From Chloroflexota bacterium (GTDB lineage Bacteria; Chloroflexota; Anaerolineae; Aggregatilineales; Phototrophicaceae): a stretch of DNA of 45,884 nt. Under the pieces are notes generated by a model. It searched no databases, had not been told where the DNA came from, and was given only the letters and a program-made list of their open reading frames with translations. The stretch covers positions 1-45,884 of the forward strand of contig JAPPEU010000051.1 in NCBI GenBank assembly GCA_028875245.1, written 5' to 3'. Position numbers and translations under genes: made by a program. Below are positions 6,689-17,221 of the stretch, one piece after another (position 1 is the stretch's first letter; each line of letters opens with the position of its first letter).

Positions 6689-9688
6689 ATGGCATCACCT
6701 CTGACTTTCCAGCAGGTCATTTTGAAGCTGCACGAGTTTTGGGCGGCGCAGGACTGTCTGATCTGGGAGCCCTACAACGTTCAGGTTGGGGCTGGAACAG
6801 GCAACCCGGCGACGATTTTGCGGGTGCTGGGTCCCGAGCCATGGCGCGTCGCTTATGTCGAGCCTTCGGTCCGTCCCGATGACGGCCGCTTTGGCGAGAA
6901 CCCCAACCGCATGCAGAAGTATTATCAGTACCAGGTGATCCTGAAGCCGGACCCGGGCAATCCGCAGGAGTTGTATCTGGCTTCGCTGGAGGCGCTGGGC
7001 ATCAGACAGCGCGAGCATGATATCCGCTTCGTCGAAGACAATTGGGAATCGCCGGCTTTGGGCGCCTGGGGGCTGGGCTGGGAGGTCTGGCTGGATGGGC
7101 AGGAGATCACGCAGTTCACCTATTTTCAGCAGGCGGGCGGCCAGAATCTAGACCCCGTCAGCGTCGAGATCACCTATGGCATTGAGCGCATTGTGCTGGC
7201 GCTGCAGGAAAAGGAATCGGCCTGGGATATTGATTGGCTGGACGGCCTACGTTACGGCGATGTGATGTTCAACGATGAAGTCGCACACTGTCGCTACTAT
7301 TTTGATGTCGCCGATGTCGAGGCATTGAAGACGGTCTACGACACTTATGAGCGCGAATACGCCCGCGCGCTGGAAGACGATGCGCTCATCGCCGCCTACG
7401 ATTATGTGCTGAAATGCAGCCATCTGTTCAATGTGCTGGACACCCGCGGCGCGATTGGCGTCACCGAGCGGGCGAACTACTTCCGGCGTATGCGCGAGAT
7501 GACGCGCGCGATCGCCAAAATATATGTCGAGGAGCGAGAAGCGCTCGGCCACCCGCTGATGAAGATGAGCGACCGCTGGCGGGGCGCGCCCTTGCAGGAG
7601 GCGGGGAAGATGCCTGTTCCGCCGAGCGAGGCGGCTGATGTCTTGCTCGAGATCGGCGTGGAAGAGATGCCGGCTGATGATGTGGCTGCCGCGCTGAAGC
7701 AGGCGCAAGCGGCCGCCCCCAAATTACTTGATGAGCTGCGCCTGGCATACGACCGGATTGAAGTGTATGCGACGCCTCGACGGATCGTCGTGATCGCGCG
7801 GGGGGTTGCGCTGCGGCAAAGCGATGAAGAATTCGTCGCCAAGGGGCCGCCGGCTGATCGCGCCTATGACGGCGCCGGCAATCCCACACGCGCCGCAATC
7901 GGATTCGCCCGCGGCAAGGGCGTTGCTGTCGAGGACTTGAGGGCGCAGGAAATGGACGGCGGCCGCTATGTCACCGCCTGGGTGCGCCGGGAGGGGCGGC
8001 CGACCGCGGATGTTCTGGCGGAATCGCTACCGCGCATCATCGCTGACCTCAAGTTTAACAAGACGATGCGCTGGAATGAAACAGACGTCGCTTTCTCGCG
8101 GCCGATACGCTGGATCGTGGCGCTCTTCGGCGAGGCGGTCATTCCGTTCGAGTACGCCGGCGTGGCAAGCGGGACTGCGACGCGTGGCTTGCGCGCGGTT
8201 GCTTCGCCGGAGATGGCGCTGGCGGGCGCGGCTTCTTATCTGCCAGTCATAGACGAGCAGGGCATCGTACTGGATACGCGGGGGCGGCAAGCGGCGATTT
8301 TGCGCGAGGTTCAGGCCTTGTCGTCTGAGGTCGGCGGAAACGCGCTTGCCGATGACGATCTTTTGGATGAAGTGACCAATCTCGTTGAAGCGCCGACGGC
8401 TTTTCGCGGCAGTTTCGCCGCCGAGTATCTGGAATTGCCGCGCGATGTCTTGGTCACGGTCATGCGCAAGCATCAACGTTATTTCGCGCTGGAAGATAAA
8501 AGCGGGCGACTGCTGAATTATTTCATCGGCGTGCGCAATGGAAACCGGGAAGACCTCGACAAGGTCATAAGAGGCAACGAGCAGGTCCTGCGCGCGCGCT
8601 TTTCCGATGCGCAATTCTTCTATCAGGCGGATATCAAGAAGCCCTTGCGCGAATACTTGCCCCGTTTGGACACGTTGACGTTTCAAGCGGAGCTGGGTTC
8701 CATGCGGCAGAAGAATGACCGCGTCGCCGCGTCCGTCCCCGGGCTTGGCGAGCTGCTCGGCTTTGAGGCGCACAGCATTGCAATCGCAGAGCGAGCCGCC
8801 GCAATCGCCAAAGCGGACCTGGCAACCAGCATGGTGGTCGAGATGACATCGCTTCAGGGCATCATGGGGCGGGAATACGCGCTGAGGGAAGGCGTCGATC
8901 CGGCTGTGGCCGCGGCGATATTCGAGCATTGGCTGCCGCGCGGCGCTGGTGACAGCCTCCCCGCGAGCGATGCCGGCCGTCTGCTGGCGATTGCCGACAA
9001 GCTGGACAATCTTGTGGGTCTGTTTGCGGTTGGGCTGGCGCCCAAAGCGACCTCCGATCCTTACGGGCTGCGGCGCAATGCCTTGGGCCTCATTCAGATT
9101 CTGTTGGATTGGCCAATCTCCGTCGACCTGCGGGCCTTGATAGCGCATGTCGCAAAGTGTCAACCGCTGGAGATCGCCGGGGGCGTCCGGCGGCAGGTCG
9201 CCGATTTCATCACCGGCCGCTTCGAGAATCTGCTCAGCGAGGTTCACGATTATCCGCCGGATGTTATCGCGGCGGTATTGGAGGAGCAGGCGCATGATCC
9301 GGCCTGCGCAATTCTGGGGGTCGGTGAATTGTCTGCCTGGGTCAAGCGCGACGACTGGGAGGCGATTCTCGATGCCTTTGCCCGCTGCGCGCGCATTACG
9401 CGAGGTGAGGACAAACTGAAATTGGATCCCGCTCTGCTGAGCGATAAATGCGAAAAGTCGCTGTATGAGAGCTATCGGTCGGCCGCTGAGGGGTTGCGCG
9501 CCGCCGCCAACGTCGATGCCTTTCTCATCGCCTTCGAATCAATGGTCCCGGCTGTGACCGCTTTCTTCGACAATGTGCTCGTTCACAGCGATGATGTCGC
9601 GCTGCGCAACAACCGCATCGCGCTGCTTCAGCGCATCGTGGCGATGCAGAATGGAAAAGCCGACCTGAGCGAATTGGAGAATTTCTAG
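6689..9688 (+). CDS. glyQS: Glycyl-tRNA synthetase, fused alpha and beta subunits
   Basis: Charges tRNA-Gly with glycine in the cytoplasm. One chain of 999 residues holds both subunits of the bacterial alpha2-beta2 enzyme. Residues about 1-290 are the catalytic alpha part ([44 protein letters not shown], and [19 protein letters not shown]). A short linker leads into the beta part, from [14 protein letters not shown] to the anticodon-binding C-terminus (DNVLVHSDD). The ATG at 6689 gives the usual alpha-subunit N-terminus and follows GGGAAG. Upstream in-frame starts exist at 6665 (ATG) and 6653 (TTG), but they add an unusual leader and sit at or near the predicted transcription start. Fused GlyQS chains of about 1000 residues are known in Chlamydiae and some other bacteria. 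Monocistronic here. Confidence 0.95.
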   Translation: MASPLTFQQVILKLHEFWAAQDCLIWEPYNVQVGAGTGNPATILRVLGPEPWRVAYVEPSVRPDDGRFGENPNRMQKYYQYQVILKPDPGNPQELYLASLEALGIRQREHDIRFVEDNWESPALGAWGLGWEVWLDGQEITQFTYFQQAGGQNLDPVSVEITYGIERIVLALQEKESAWDIDWLDGLRYGDVMFNDEVAHCRYYFDVADVEALKTVYDTYEREYARALEDDALIAAYDYVLKCSHLFNVLDTRGAIGVTERANYFRRMREMTRAIAKIYVEEREALGHPLMKMSDRWRGAPLQEAGKMPVPPSEAADVLLEIGVEEMPADDVAAALKQAQAAAPKLLDELRLAYDRIEVYATPRRIVVIARGVALRQSDEEFVAKGPPADRAYDGAGNPTRAAIGFARGKGVAVEDLRAQEMDGGRYVTAWVRREGRPTADVLAESLPRIIADLKFNKTMRWNETDVAFSRPIRWIVALFGEAVIPFEYAGVASGTATRGLRAVASPEMALAGAASYLPVIDEQGIVLDTRGRQAAILREVQALSSEVGGNALADDDLLDEVTNLVEAPTAFRGSFAAEYLELPRDVLVTVMRKHQRYFALEDKSGRLLNYFIGVRNGNREDLDKVIRGNEQVLRARFSDAQFFYQADIKKPLREYLPRLDTLTFQAELGSMRQKNDRVAASVPGLGELLGFEAHSIAIAERAAAIAKADLATSMVVEMTSLQGIMGREYALREGVDPAVAAAIFEHWLPRGAGDSLPASDAGRLLAIADKLDNLVGLFAVGLAPKATSDPYGLRRNALGLIQILLDWPISVDLRALIAHVAKCQPLEIAGGVRRQVADFITGRFENLLSEVHDYPPDVIAAVLEEQAHDPACAILGVGELSAWVKRDDWEAILDAFARCARITRGEDKLKLDPALLSDKCEKSLYESYRSAAEGLRAAANVDAFLIAFESMVPAVTAFFDNVLVHSDDVALRNNRIALLQRIVAMQNGKADLSELENF

Positions 9689-9823
9689 CGAAGCGCTTTT
9701 GTTGCCTGCTTTGTCAAATGCGCGAAGATTCAGGCGCCAAATCGCCGGTGAAATCGCTCATCGTTGTTGGCGGCTTATGTCGAGCGCCGCTGTAATGATT
9801 CTGTCCGCTTGTCGTGGAAGATG

Positions 9824-9852
9824 TGGCAGAGGCGGCCGGACATCTCTATAAT
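9824..9852 (+). promoter_or_regulatory. Candidate dnaG-rpoD promoter
   Basis: TATAAT (9847-9852) preceded at 17 bp by a weak -35, TGGCAG (9824-9829). The dnaG ATG is 31 bases after the -10. The -10 is perfect; the -35 is poor. Confidence 0.45.
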
Positions 9853-9882
9853 TGACACTCAATCTCATTTTGGAGCAGCGCC

Positions 9883-11967
9883 ATGTCCGTTACGGATGAG
9901 ATCAAGTCCCGCATTGATATCGTGAGTTACGTGCAGAGGCACGTCCCCGAACTGAAGAAGGCGGGGCGCAACCACAAGGCTTGCTGTCCCTTTCATAATG
10001 AAAAGACGCCATCGTTTGTGGTCAATCCGGAGCGTGGGACCTGGCATTGTTTCGGCGCCTGTTCCGAAGGCGGCGACCTCTTCACCTTCGCGCAGAAAAT
10101 CCACGGTTGGGATTTTAAGGAAGCGCTGCGCGAATTGGCGGCGGAAGCCGGCCTGCAACTCAGGGCGCAGACGCCGGAACAGAAGACGCAGAGCGATCGG
10201 CTTGACGGACTGCGCGGGCTGGTCAAAACGGCCGCCGAGCTGTTTCAGGGCCGGCTTCACGACGGGACTGCGGATTCTGTCCTCGCCTACCTGCGCGAGA
10301 CGCGTGGCTTGCGCGATGAGACGATCGAGGAATTTGAGCTGGGTTATGCGCCCGAAAGCTGGGATTGGCTGCTGAAGTCGCTTCGCGGCCTCGGATACGG
10401 CGATGATGACATTGTTGAAGTGGGCTTGGCCGTACGCAACGAAAACGGCCGGGTTTATGATCGTTTCCGCAACCGCTTGATGATACCGATTCGCGATGAG
10501 CGGGGGCGGGCAGTTGGCTTCGGCGGCCGCGCGCTTGCTTCGGAGGATGGCGCCAAGTACATTAATTCGCCGCAATCGGCTGTCTTTGACAAGAGTCGGC
10601 TGCTGTTCGGCTTGGACAGTGCCAGGCGCGCCATTCGCGAGAGCGGCACGGCGGTGATCGTCGAAGGCTATTTGGATGTGATTCAAGCGCATCAGGCGGG
10701 CTACTTCAATGTGGCGGCGCAGATGGGCACGGCGATGACGGAGAAGCAGATCCGGCTGATCGCGCCGCGTTACGCGCGCAAGATTGTGCTGGCGCTCGAC
10801 GCCGATGAAGCCGGGCAGAATGCCGCTCGCCGCAGCCTCGATGTGGCGCGCCAGGCATTGTCCGATGATTTTGCGGGCCGCCTTTCCGTGGACTTGCGCA
10901 TCCTGCAAATGCCGGAAGGCAAAGATCCGGATGATCTTCTGCGCAAATCACCGGCGCGCTGGGAATCGCTGGTTGCAAACGCGCAGGCGCTTGCCGATTT
11001 CGTCATTGGCATGGAAACAACGTCACTCAGCCCGGGCGCCAGTTTGCAGGAACGCCAGTCGGTCGCTTTGGCGCTTCTCCCGATTCTGCTGGCGTCGGAG
11101 AACAATCTATACACGCAGGACAACATTCAAAAGCTGTCGCGGCGTTTACGCATCAGCGAGCGCGAGCTGCTGTCATGGGCGGCTGAAAACGCGCCGTCAA
11201 CGCGGCCGATAACGCGGGCTGCCGCGCCTGAGGCGCCGGGGCTCGACGCGCCCCCGCCCGAGTATTGGCTGGAGGACTTCGCCGATATGCCCGGCGAAGC
11301 GGAAGGCGGCTCCGGGGCGGATGAGGGCCATGCGGGGGGCGCCGGCGGGCGGCATCAACGCGCGATTGAACCCTATTGCATGAGTCTGCTGCTGAAGAAT
11401 CCCAATCTGCTTTATCTGGCCAATCGCAAATTGCGCGAGCTGGCCGGCGATGATGACGATCTCTTGAATGGGCCCTTGAGCGAATTAGGCGTTGAGGACT
11501 TCAGTCGCAGTCAATATCGGACGCTGATGGCTCATTTGCTGGAATCCATGACGCAGCACGATCAAGAGCCGCTGGAATATCTTGCGTCGGTCATTGACGA
11601 AGAGCTTCAGGGCGAATATGAAACGCTGCTACTGAATACGCCGACGACCATTGCCAGGTTGCTGCGCCGGCACTTCGAGGCGGAATTGATCGATATATTT
11701 AGAGGGCATCAATTTCAGATTCGGCACATACAGGCCGAGCGCGATGAATTGATCAGCCGGGCGCTGCAACTGCGCCTGTCCCGCCTGGAAAACGAACGCA
11801 TTGAAATGCAGTACCTGCAAGAAGAAGCGCAAACCGGCGGCGAGCAGGATCCGCGCCAAAATGATCTGCTCAATGTAAAAATCATGCTTTCGATGCGGGC
11901 GAAAGCGCGCCTCAACCGGGCGGTGGGCCGGCATGTATACTCAACGCGGCAAGCATCGATTTCTTGA
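9883..11967 (+). CDS. dnaG: DNA primase
   Basis: Makes RNA primers for DNA replication. 694 residues. The N-terminal CHC2 zinc finger has ligands C35, H38, C56 and C60. The last pair is C-F-G-A-C, one residue longer than the canonical C-X2-C. The TOPRIM catalytic core follows, with EGYLDV near 260 and the metal-binding DADEAG near 306. The region from about 440 to 500 is low-complexity (Ala, Pro, Gly, Glu), and the C-terminal 190 residues should carry the helicase-interaction domain, though I cannot recognise its motifs. WGGAG-type Shine-Dalgarno (TGGAGCAG) precedes the ATG. rpoD starts 15 bases after the stop, as in the classic dnaG-rpoD operon; rpsU is absent. Confidence 0.95.
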   Translation: MSVTDEIKSRIDIVSYVQRHVPELKKAGRNHKACCPFHNEKTPSFVVNPERGTWHCFGACSEGGDLFTFAQKIHGWDFKEALRELAAEAGLQLRAQTPEQKTQSDRLDGLRGLVKTAAELFQGRLHDGTADSVLAYLRETRGLRDETIEEFELGYAPESWDWLLKSLRGLGYGDDDIVEVGLAVRNENGRVYDRFRNRLMIPIRDERGRAVGFGGRALASEDGAKYINSPQSAVFDKSRLLFGLDSARRAIRESGTAVIVEGYLDVIQAHQAGYFNVAAQMGTAMTEKQIRLIAPRYARKIVLALDADEAGQNAARRSLDVARQALSDDFAGRLSVDLRILQMPEGKDPDDLLRKSPARWESLVANAQALADFVIGMETTSLSPGASLQERQSVALALLPILLASENNLYTQDNIQKLSRRLRISERELLSWAAENAPSTRPITRAAAPEAPGLDAPPPEYWLEDFADMPGEAEGGSGADEGHAGGAGGRHQRAIEPYCMSLLLKNPNLLYLANRKLRELAGDDDDLLNGPLSELGVEDFSRSQYRTLMAHLLESMTQHDQEPLEYLASVIDEELQGEYETLLLNTPTTIARLLRRHFEAELIDIFRGHQFQIRHIQAERDELISRALQLRLSRLENERIEMQYLQEEAQTGGEQDPRQNDLLNVKIMLSMRAKARLNRAVGRHVYSTRQASIS

Positions 11968-11982
11968 ACAGGGGTCAACTTG

Positions 11983-13551
11983 ATGAACAAGGACAGCGAA
12001 AAGAGAATCGGCGCGTACGCTGACTTCGATAGCGACGAAGAAAACGAGTTGACCGACAGCGATAAGCGCCGGTGCCGCAATTACGACGCAGACGGCTATG
12101 GCGCCGCTGATCTGGACGACGACGATACGCGGTCCGACCTCATCGACAGCCTGCCCTTGTCTGACGATCCGGTCAAAATGTACCTCAAGGAGATCGGGCA
12201 AGTCCCCTTGCTGGATAGCAACCGCGAGATGTGGCTGAGCGTGCAGATCGCTGCGGAGCGCCATTTGGAGAGCCTGCGCGACGAGCTGATGAGCCTGGAT
12301 AATCATGCTTCCAAATCGCGGGAACCGGACTTTCTGGATGTCGAGCGTTTTGCTTACCGGCGGCTGCGCGACGATTGGAGCGAGCTCCACCTCCGGGCTG
12401 CGGAGCGCAATGTGGAGGCGCCGGACTTTTTCAAGGCGCTGGCGGAAGTCCAGGAAGTCGTCAACAGTTGGGATCGTGACGCGGATTCGTATATTCGCGC
12501 CTATCTAAGCCAGCGAAATTGGGGGCGGGACGACGACTGGACGATTTTGGCGCAGGCCTTTTTCGAAGTCATTCAGGCGCTGTTTTTGTTTCCCTTCGAG
12601 CACCAGATGCAAATGCAGCGCTACTTCCGCCGCGCGCATGAATTGCCGTCCTTGCAGGAGTTCGACAGTTGGATCGAAGACACCGTGGACCCGATCAGCC
12701 TGGCCAAGCAGCAGCAGGAGCAAGTGGAGCAGCACGCCGCCATGGCTTCGGAAGTGCTCACGCGGGCGAACCTGCGCCTGGTTGTCAGCGTTGCCAAGCG
12801 CTACATCGGGCGCGGCATCAGTTTTCTGGATCTGATTCAGGAAGGCAACATTGGCCTGCTTCGCGCGGTCAACAAATTTGATCATACCAAGGGCTACAAA
12901 TTCAGCACCTACGCGACCTGGTGGATCCGGCAGGCGATCAGCCGCGCCATAGCCGATCAAGCGCGCACGATCCGCATTCCCGTTCACATGGTTGAGACGA
13001 TCAACCGGATGATGCGCGTCCAGCGCGACCTGATTCAGAAACTGGGCGCCGACCCGATTACGGAGCAGATCGCCCTGGAGATGGACTTCCTCAATGACGA
13101 TGACCGCGACCGGATCAAGCGGCACCAGAGCGATGGCACGGCGCTGGATCCGGGACTGAATCGCAAGCTGCGGCGGGCGTCGCAGAAGGTGCGCAAGATC
13201 ATGCGCATCAGCCAGGAACCGATGAGCCTGGACATGCCGGTCGGGCAAGAGGACAGCAGCCTGCTGGGCGATTTTATTCCCGATGAGAATATGCTGGGCC
13301 CGGTGGATGCCGCCGGACGGCAGCTGCTGAAGGAACAGATTCGGTCCGCCTTGGGCATCTTGAGCGAGCGCGAGCGGCAGGTGTTGGAGATGCGTTTCGG
13401 CTTGCTGGACGGGCAGGACAACACGCTGGAAGAAGTCGGTCGCTTCTTTGGCGTAACGCGCGAGCGCATTCGTCAGATCGAAGTCAAAGCCCTGCGCAAA
13501 ATGCGCCATCCCACCCGTTCGCGCGAGCTGCGAGATTATCTCGGGATGTAG
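11983..13551 (+). CDS. rpoD: Primary RNA polymerase sigma factor (sigma-70 / SigA)
   Basis: Directs RNA polymerase to housekeeping promoters. 522 residues from the ATG at 11983 (AGGGG 8 bases upstream); the adjacent in-frame TTG at 11980 is less likely. An acidic N-terminus leads to region 1.2 ([16 protein letters not shown], about 62-77), then a non-conserved spacer of about 170 residues. Region 2 has [28 protein letters not shown] and the -10-reading [15 protein letters not shown]. Region 3 follows, then region 4 with the helix-turn-helix [19 protein letters not shown] and the C-terminal LRDYLGM typical of primary sigmas. Consistent with this, several consensus-like -35/-10 boxes are visible in the window. 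Cotranscribed with dnaG. Confidence 0.95.
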   Translation: MNKDSEKRIGAYADFDSDEENELTDSDKRRCRNYDADGYGAADLDDDDTRSDLIDSLPLSDDPVKMYLKEIGQVPLLDSNREMWLSVQIAAERHLESLRDELMSLDNHASKSREPDFLDVERFAYRRLRDDWSELHLRAAERNVEAPDFFKALAEVQEVVNSWDRDADSYIRAYLSQRNWGRDDDWTILAQAFFEVIQALFLFPFEHQMQMQRYFRRAHELPSLQEFDSWIEDTVDPISLAKQQQEQVEQHAAMASEVLTRANLRLVVSVAKRYIGRGISFLDLIQEGNIGLLRAVNKFDHTKGYKFSTYATWWIRQAISRAIADQARTIRIPVHMVETINRMMRVQRDLIQKLGADPITEQIALEMDFLNDDDRDRIKRHQSDGTALDPGLNRKLRRASQKVRKIMRISQEPMSLDMPVGQEDSSLLGDFIPDENMLGPVDAAGRQLLKEQIRSALGILSERERQVLEMRFGLLDGQDNTLEEVGRFFGVTRERIRQIEVKALRKMRHPTRSRELRDYLGM

Positions 13552-13582
13552 CGGACTCTCTTGCCGCCGGCTGCGCAATGCA

Positions 13583-14257
13583 ATGAGAATCGCACACCTG
13601 CATGATTGGAATCTCAGCCCAAGCGCGGCGGTCGCGCTGCAACGCGAATTGGCGCCACAATTGATCAGCGACCTTACGCTCGATTTCGATCGTTTGAATA
13701 CCATCGCGGGCATTGATGTCAGCGTTCGGGGCAAAGCATCTAGAGCCGCGGTCGTCGTCATGAGCTACCCGCAACTTGAAGTCATAGAGACAGCTCGCGC
13801 TATAGGAGAAACCGCTTTTCCCTACATTCCGGGTTTGCTGGCATTTCGCGAAGGGCCGGTCATTCTCGAGGCGCTTCGCAATCTGGGCTGCGAGCCGGAC
13901 GCCTTCCTCTTCGACGGCATGGGGCAGATTCATCCGCGCAAGATGGGCATAGCCGCGCACCTGGGATTGTGGCTTGGGCGCCCCACCATCGGCTGTGGAA
14001 AGACGCGCTATATCGGCGATTATGCTGAACCGGGCAAAGCCAAGGGAAGCCGCAGCCTCTTGACCCATCGCGGGGCGCAATTGGGCGTAGTACTGCGCAC
14101 GCGGAGCAATGTGAAGCCGGTCTTCGTCTCAGTCGGTCACCTTGCCGATAACGACAGCGCCGTTCGCCTGACGCTTGACGCGACGACGCGCTACCGCCTG
14201 CCAGAGCCGATACGCGCCGCGCACAATCTGGCGCGCTTAAGCCCCGGCAATGACTAA
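13583..14257 (+). CDS. nfi: Endonuclease V (deoxyinosine repair)
   Basis: Cuts DNA (and in some species RNA) one base 3' of inosine, starting repair of deaminated adenine. 224 residues, the normal length. Visible family motifs are IAGIDVSVRG with the catalytic Asp, PYIPGLLAFREGP, and FDGMGQIHPRKMGIAAHLGL with the second catalytic Asp and the conserved HPR. The Lys-rich GCGKTRYIGDY replaces the usual GVAKs region. It starts 31 bases after rpoD and may ride on the same transcript. Its stop codon overlaps the stop of the convergent glycosyltransferase gene. Confidence 0.92.
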   Translation: MRIAHLHDWNLSPSAAVALQRELAPQLISDLTLDFDRLNTIAGIDVSVRGKASRAAVVVMSYPQLEVIETARAIGETAFPYIPGLLAFREGPVILEALRNLGCEPDAFLFDGMGQIHPRKMGIAAHLGLWLGRPTIGCGKTRYIGDYAEPGKAKGSRSLLTHRGAQLGVVLRTRSNVKPVFVSVGHLADNDSAVRLTLDATTRYRLPEPIRAAHNLARLSPGND

Positions 14258-15405
14258 CTGCCTCTGTCGCGCCCGAGCAATTCTTCATACAGCGCGATTG
14301 TTTCGTCCAGCACCTGGCGCAGCGTAAACGATTCGAGCACGATTTTTTGGCCGGCTTGACCCATCTGCATTCGCTTCGCCGGATTATCGACGAGGCTCTC
14401 AACTGCCTCTGCAAGCGCGTCAATATCATGGGGCGGCGTCAGCAGGCCGTTGACCTGATGACGCACGATTTCGCGGCAGCCGGGCGTATCTGTGGTGACA
14501 CAGGCGCGCCCGCATGAGGCGGCTTCGATCAAGACTTTGGGCACGCCCTCGCCATAAGTTGAAGGCAGGCAGACGATATTGCTGCCCGCGTAGACCATGG
14601 GCATGTCGTCGCGCGCGCCCAGCCATTCGATCAGCCCTTCGGTTTGCCAGGCTTTCAATTGCATGGCGGAGACATTCTGCGGGCTGGTGCGTTCTTCGTA
14701 GCCGGCGACTTGAAAGCGCGCCCGCCCTCGCAGCCTGCGCGCCAACTCGACGAACTCGCCCAGCCCTTTCTGCCAGAGCAGGCGGCCGGCGAAAAGCACA
14801 ACCGGCGGCCCCGCCAGCTCCTCTTCGCTCATGCGGAAGCGGTTTTCATCGACGCCCGACCCGCGTATCACATGTGTTCTGCCGCGCTTAACCAGGCCTC
14901 GCTCGACGAACAGCCGCCGGTCGTCCGGGTTTTGAAAGATGACGCGGGTCGCCTCGCCAGCCAAGGCGACCTTGAATGCGGGCCGGCTCAGCATCTGCAG
15001 AATTCTTGCTTTGGCGCTTCGATTCACAAAGAGATAACCCAAGCCGCTGATGGCGTGGACTACCGGGCGCCCCCCGCTCATTCTGGCAGCGATGCCGCCA
15101 TAGAGGACCGGCTTGATGCTCACATGGTGCAGCAGGTCCGGCTGAAGGCGGCGGTAAAGCGATAGCAGGCAGCGCAGCGTCCGCAACTCATTCAGCGGAT
15201 TGGTGCCGTGTTGGCTGAGTTGAATGGGGTGAAAGGGCAGGCCAGTTTCGGCGATGCGCCCCAGCGTATCTCGATCGGCATCCGAAGCGGCTACATGGAC
15301 ATCAAAGCCGGCCGATCGCGCGGCCAATGCCAGCGGAAGACGATGCGACAGAAAAAAGCGCGGTATGTTCACCACGTAGAGGATTCTGGGGGGCTTGTCC
15401 TGCAC
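14254..15405 (-). CDS. Family 4 glycosyltransferase
   Basis: A cytoplasmic or membrane-associated retaining glycosyltransferase (GT-B fold), 383 residues. The N-terminal half has ILYVVNIPRFFLSHRLPLA and the HVSIKPVLYGGIAARM acceptor-side motif typical of enzymes making capsule or exopolysaccharide. The C-terminal half has VVLFAGRLLWQKGLGEF and the nucleotide-sugar site LPSTYGEGVPKVLIEAASCG with the E-X7-E pattern. Donor and acceptor cannot be read from the sequence. It is the last gene of a minus-strand group with the small membrane protein (60-base gap) and the dipeptidase. It converges on nfi with a 4-base overlap and no terminator between. Confidence 0.88.
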   Translation of the reverse strand: MQDKPPRILYVVNIPRFFLSHRLPLALAARSAGFDVHVAASDADRDTLGRIAETGLPFHPIQLSQHGTNPLNELRTLRCLLSLYRRLQPDLLHHVSIKPVLYGGIAARMSGGRPVVHAISGLGYLFVNRSAKARILQMLSRPAFKVALAGEATRVIFQNPDDRRLFVERGLVKRGRTHVIRGSGVDENRFRMSEEELAGPPVVLFAGRLLWQKGLGEFVELARRLRGRARFQVAGYEERTSPQNVSAMQLKAWQTEGLIEWLGARDDMPMVYAGSNIVCLPSTYGEGVPKVLIEAASCGRACVTTDTPGCREIVRHQVNGLLTPPHDIDALAEAVESLVDNPAKRMQMGQAGQKIVLESFTLRQVLDETIALYEELLGRDRGS

Positions 15406-15465
15406 TGCGCTTCCTTTAGGGCGAGAACGGGCACGACGGCGATCTCCGGGGCTGGATGCAGCGCG

Positions 15466-15981
15466 CTAAGGGGCCGCGTCAATCTCCGGCAGCTGGATCT
15501 CGCTCGTATCATCAACGCCGGCGATCATCTCGCTTAGCGCTTCGACCGGCGCGTGACGGGCCACATTCGCGCCAGCCAGGACATAGATCAAGACACCCAA
15601 AGACGATAGGACAAAGCTCGCCAGAATGCCGATCATTTGCAATTGACCGAAATAAAGATCGCCGGTTTCGTCGCGAATATGCGTGCCGAAGCCCAAAATA
15701 TCAGCCATGCCGGAGAGCGTGGCGAAGAGAATGCCGGTCAATGCCAGGCGGGTGCCAATCTGCTGGACCAAGTTGGCCGGCACCTCAAGAAAGAAGGTGA
15801 ACTTCAAATAGGTGATGGCGCCGAGGATGAGCAGCGTGTATCCGATGAGCGCCATCATGACTTGAACCAGGCCGATGCCGGCGGTGGGCGCGGCGCCGGT
15901 GACGCCGGGGAACAAGCCCATAAAGCAAATCATCCCGCCCAAGGCGCCCAGGGCTATGCCGACCTGCGCGAATCGCCACAT
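15466..15981 (-). CDS. Small four-helix membrane protein of unknown function
   Basis: 171 residues. Four hydrophobic segments are visible: near 6-26 (IALGALGGMICFMGLFPG), 36-58 (GLVQVMMALIGYTLLILGAI), 77-95 (LALTGILFATLSGMADILG) and 116-140 (MIGILASFVLSSLGVLIYVLA). The C-terminal 30 residues are acidic and soluble. No family recognised. The start lies 6 bases after the dipeptidase stop, so the two are cotranscribed, and the glycosyltransferase follows. A role at the envelope is inferred only from topology and neighbours. Confidence 0.7.
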   Translation of the reverse strand: MWRFAQVGIALGALGGMICFMGLFPGVTGAAPTAGIGLVQVMMALIGYTLLILGAITYLKFTFFLEVPANLVQQIGTRLALTGILFATLSGMADILGFGTHIRDETGDLYFGQLQMIGILASFVLSSLGVLIYVLAGANVARHAPVEALSEMIAGVDDTSEIQLPEIDAAP

Positions 15982-15987
15982 AGCTGC

Positions 15988-17079
15988 TTATCCATCCGGC
16001 AAGGATTCATTCAGCTTGCGCAACATATTTCCGCTCAGTATCGCCTCCACTTCCGTTTCAGCGAAGCCCCGCTCCAGCAATTCACGGCGCAGCAGCCAGA
16101 GGTCGCTGGATGTATCGATCTCCGTTGGCAGCGCATGATAAGGATAGCCACCATCAATATCACTGCCCAAGCCAACATGAGCGACAGACCCTGTCAATTG
16201 GCAAACATAATCCACGGCATCAACCCAATGCGAAAGCGTGACGCGCCGCTTGGGGTCGCTCGGATGCCAGTCAGGCCTCAGGAATCGATTATACACCATG
16301 ATGCCCATCACCCCATCGCGCTCGGCGAGGCGTCGGATTTGCTCATCGGCGAGGCAGCGCGGGCTGTTATAGAAGTAGCGCGGGTTGCTGTGGCTGGCGA
16401 TGAGGGCGCCCTCGTAGCGGTCAAGGGCGGCGGCGGTCGCTGCTTCGGACATCGCCGAGATATCCAACAGCATATTGAACCCGGCCATCACCTCAAGCAA
16501 TTCGTAGCCAAGCGGCGTCAAGCCTTCAGTGGAGCCAGCCGCGGCGGCGTAGCGCGTTTGCCGCCAGGAAGGGGCCACAATCCGCAGCCCATATTCCAGC
16601 CATTCCTCCAATTGTCGCGGCTCTGAAAGCGGTTCCGCGCCTTTCATTTTCACGACGATTCCCTGCTGCTGTTTCTCGATGCTGTCGTCGCCGCGCCAGG
16701 ATTGCAGCACGTCGGCAAGGTCAGCCCGCGTCAAGATCAGGCGGATGCGGCTGTGATCGTCGGCCAGGCGCCGGTAGTTGTCCATTTGCCAGCGCGCCAG
16801 CTGCTGCGCGTCGGCGGCGGTCCGGTAGGTGTAACGCTGCCAGGAAGCCAGGCCGGGCGTCGTTTCCGAAAGGACTTGCAGGCTGCCAAACACGATGGCG
16901 ACGCGCCCGAGCATGTTGTCGCGCAGGCTGGCGACGGTCGCCGGCTTGTCCTGCCTGTCGGGCTCCTGGCGCTGATGCCAGGCCCAGCACGTATAATCAC
17001 GTCCCATCTGCTGGGCGTTGAAGGCGATATTCTGCTGCGCATCGACGATTATCATGGGCTGGCGCTCATCTGTGGGCAT
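15988..17079 (-). CDS. Membrane dipeptidase-type metallopeptidase (peptidase family M19)
   Basis: A zinc-dependent amidohydrolase-fold peptidase of the renal dipeptidase family, which cleaves dipeptides, often with D-amino acids. The product is about 363 residues. Visible are the N-terminal metal region IVDAQQNIAFNA (the usual His of D-x-H is Gln here), HSNPRYFYNSPRCLADEQIRR, VAHVGLGSDIDGG and the C-terminal ILSGNMLR. No signal peptide is evident, so it is probably cytoplasmic. Possible starts are GTG 17112, ATG 17079 and ATG 17055; 17055 gives the tightest family N-terminus and I use 17079 as a compromise. First gene of a minus-strand trio. The missing first metal-ligand His could make this a divergent or inactive member. 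Confidence 0.82.
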   Translation of the reverse strand: MPTDERQPMIIVDAQQNIAFNAQQMGRDYTCWAWHQRQEPDRQDKPATVASLRDNMLGRVAIVFGSLQVLSETTPGLASWQRYTYRTAADAQQLARWQMDNYRRLADDHSRIRLILTRADLADVLQSWRGDDSIEKQQQGIVVKMKGAEPLSEPRQLEEWLEYGLRIVAPSWRQTRYAAAAGSTEGLTPLGYELLEVMAGFNMLLDISAMSEAATAAALDRYEGALIASHSNPRYFYNSPRCLADEQIRRLAERDGVMGIMVYNRFLRPDWHPSDPKRRVTLSHWVDAVDYVCQLTGSVAHVGLGSDIDGGYPYHALPTEIDTSSDLWLLRRELLERGFAETEVEAILSGNMLRKLNESLPDG

Positions 17080-17152
17080 GGCGCCCGGCTGTCGCTGTCT
17101 ATGATAATACACGAATGCCGGTGGGTTTTGCGCTTTCCAATGGCTCGGGCAT

Positions 17153-17179
17153 TTGAGTAGTAGCTATCTGTGCTATTCT
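17153..17179 (+). promoter_or_regulatory. Candidate promoter of the ABC-F gene
   Basis: TTGAGT (17153-17158), a 15-bp spacer, then an extended -10, TGC-TATTCT (-10 at 17174-17179). The predicted transcript start is near 17186, which excludes the TTG start at 17192 in practice and fits the ATG at 17222. Confidence 0.45.
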
Positions 17180-17221
17180 TCTCTCGGATAATTGATACGC
17201 CCTGCGGCAGACAATCTTCCT

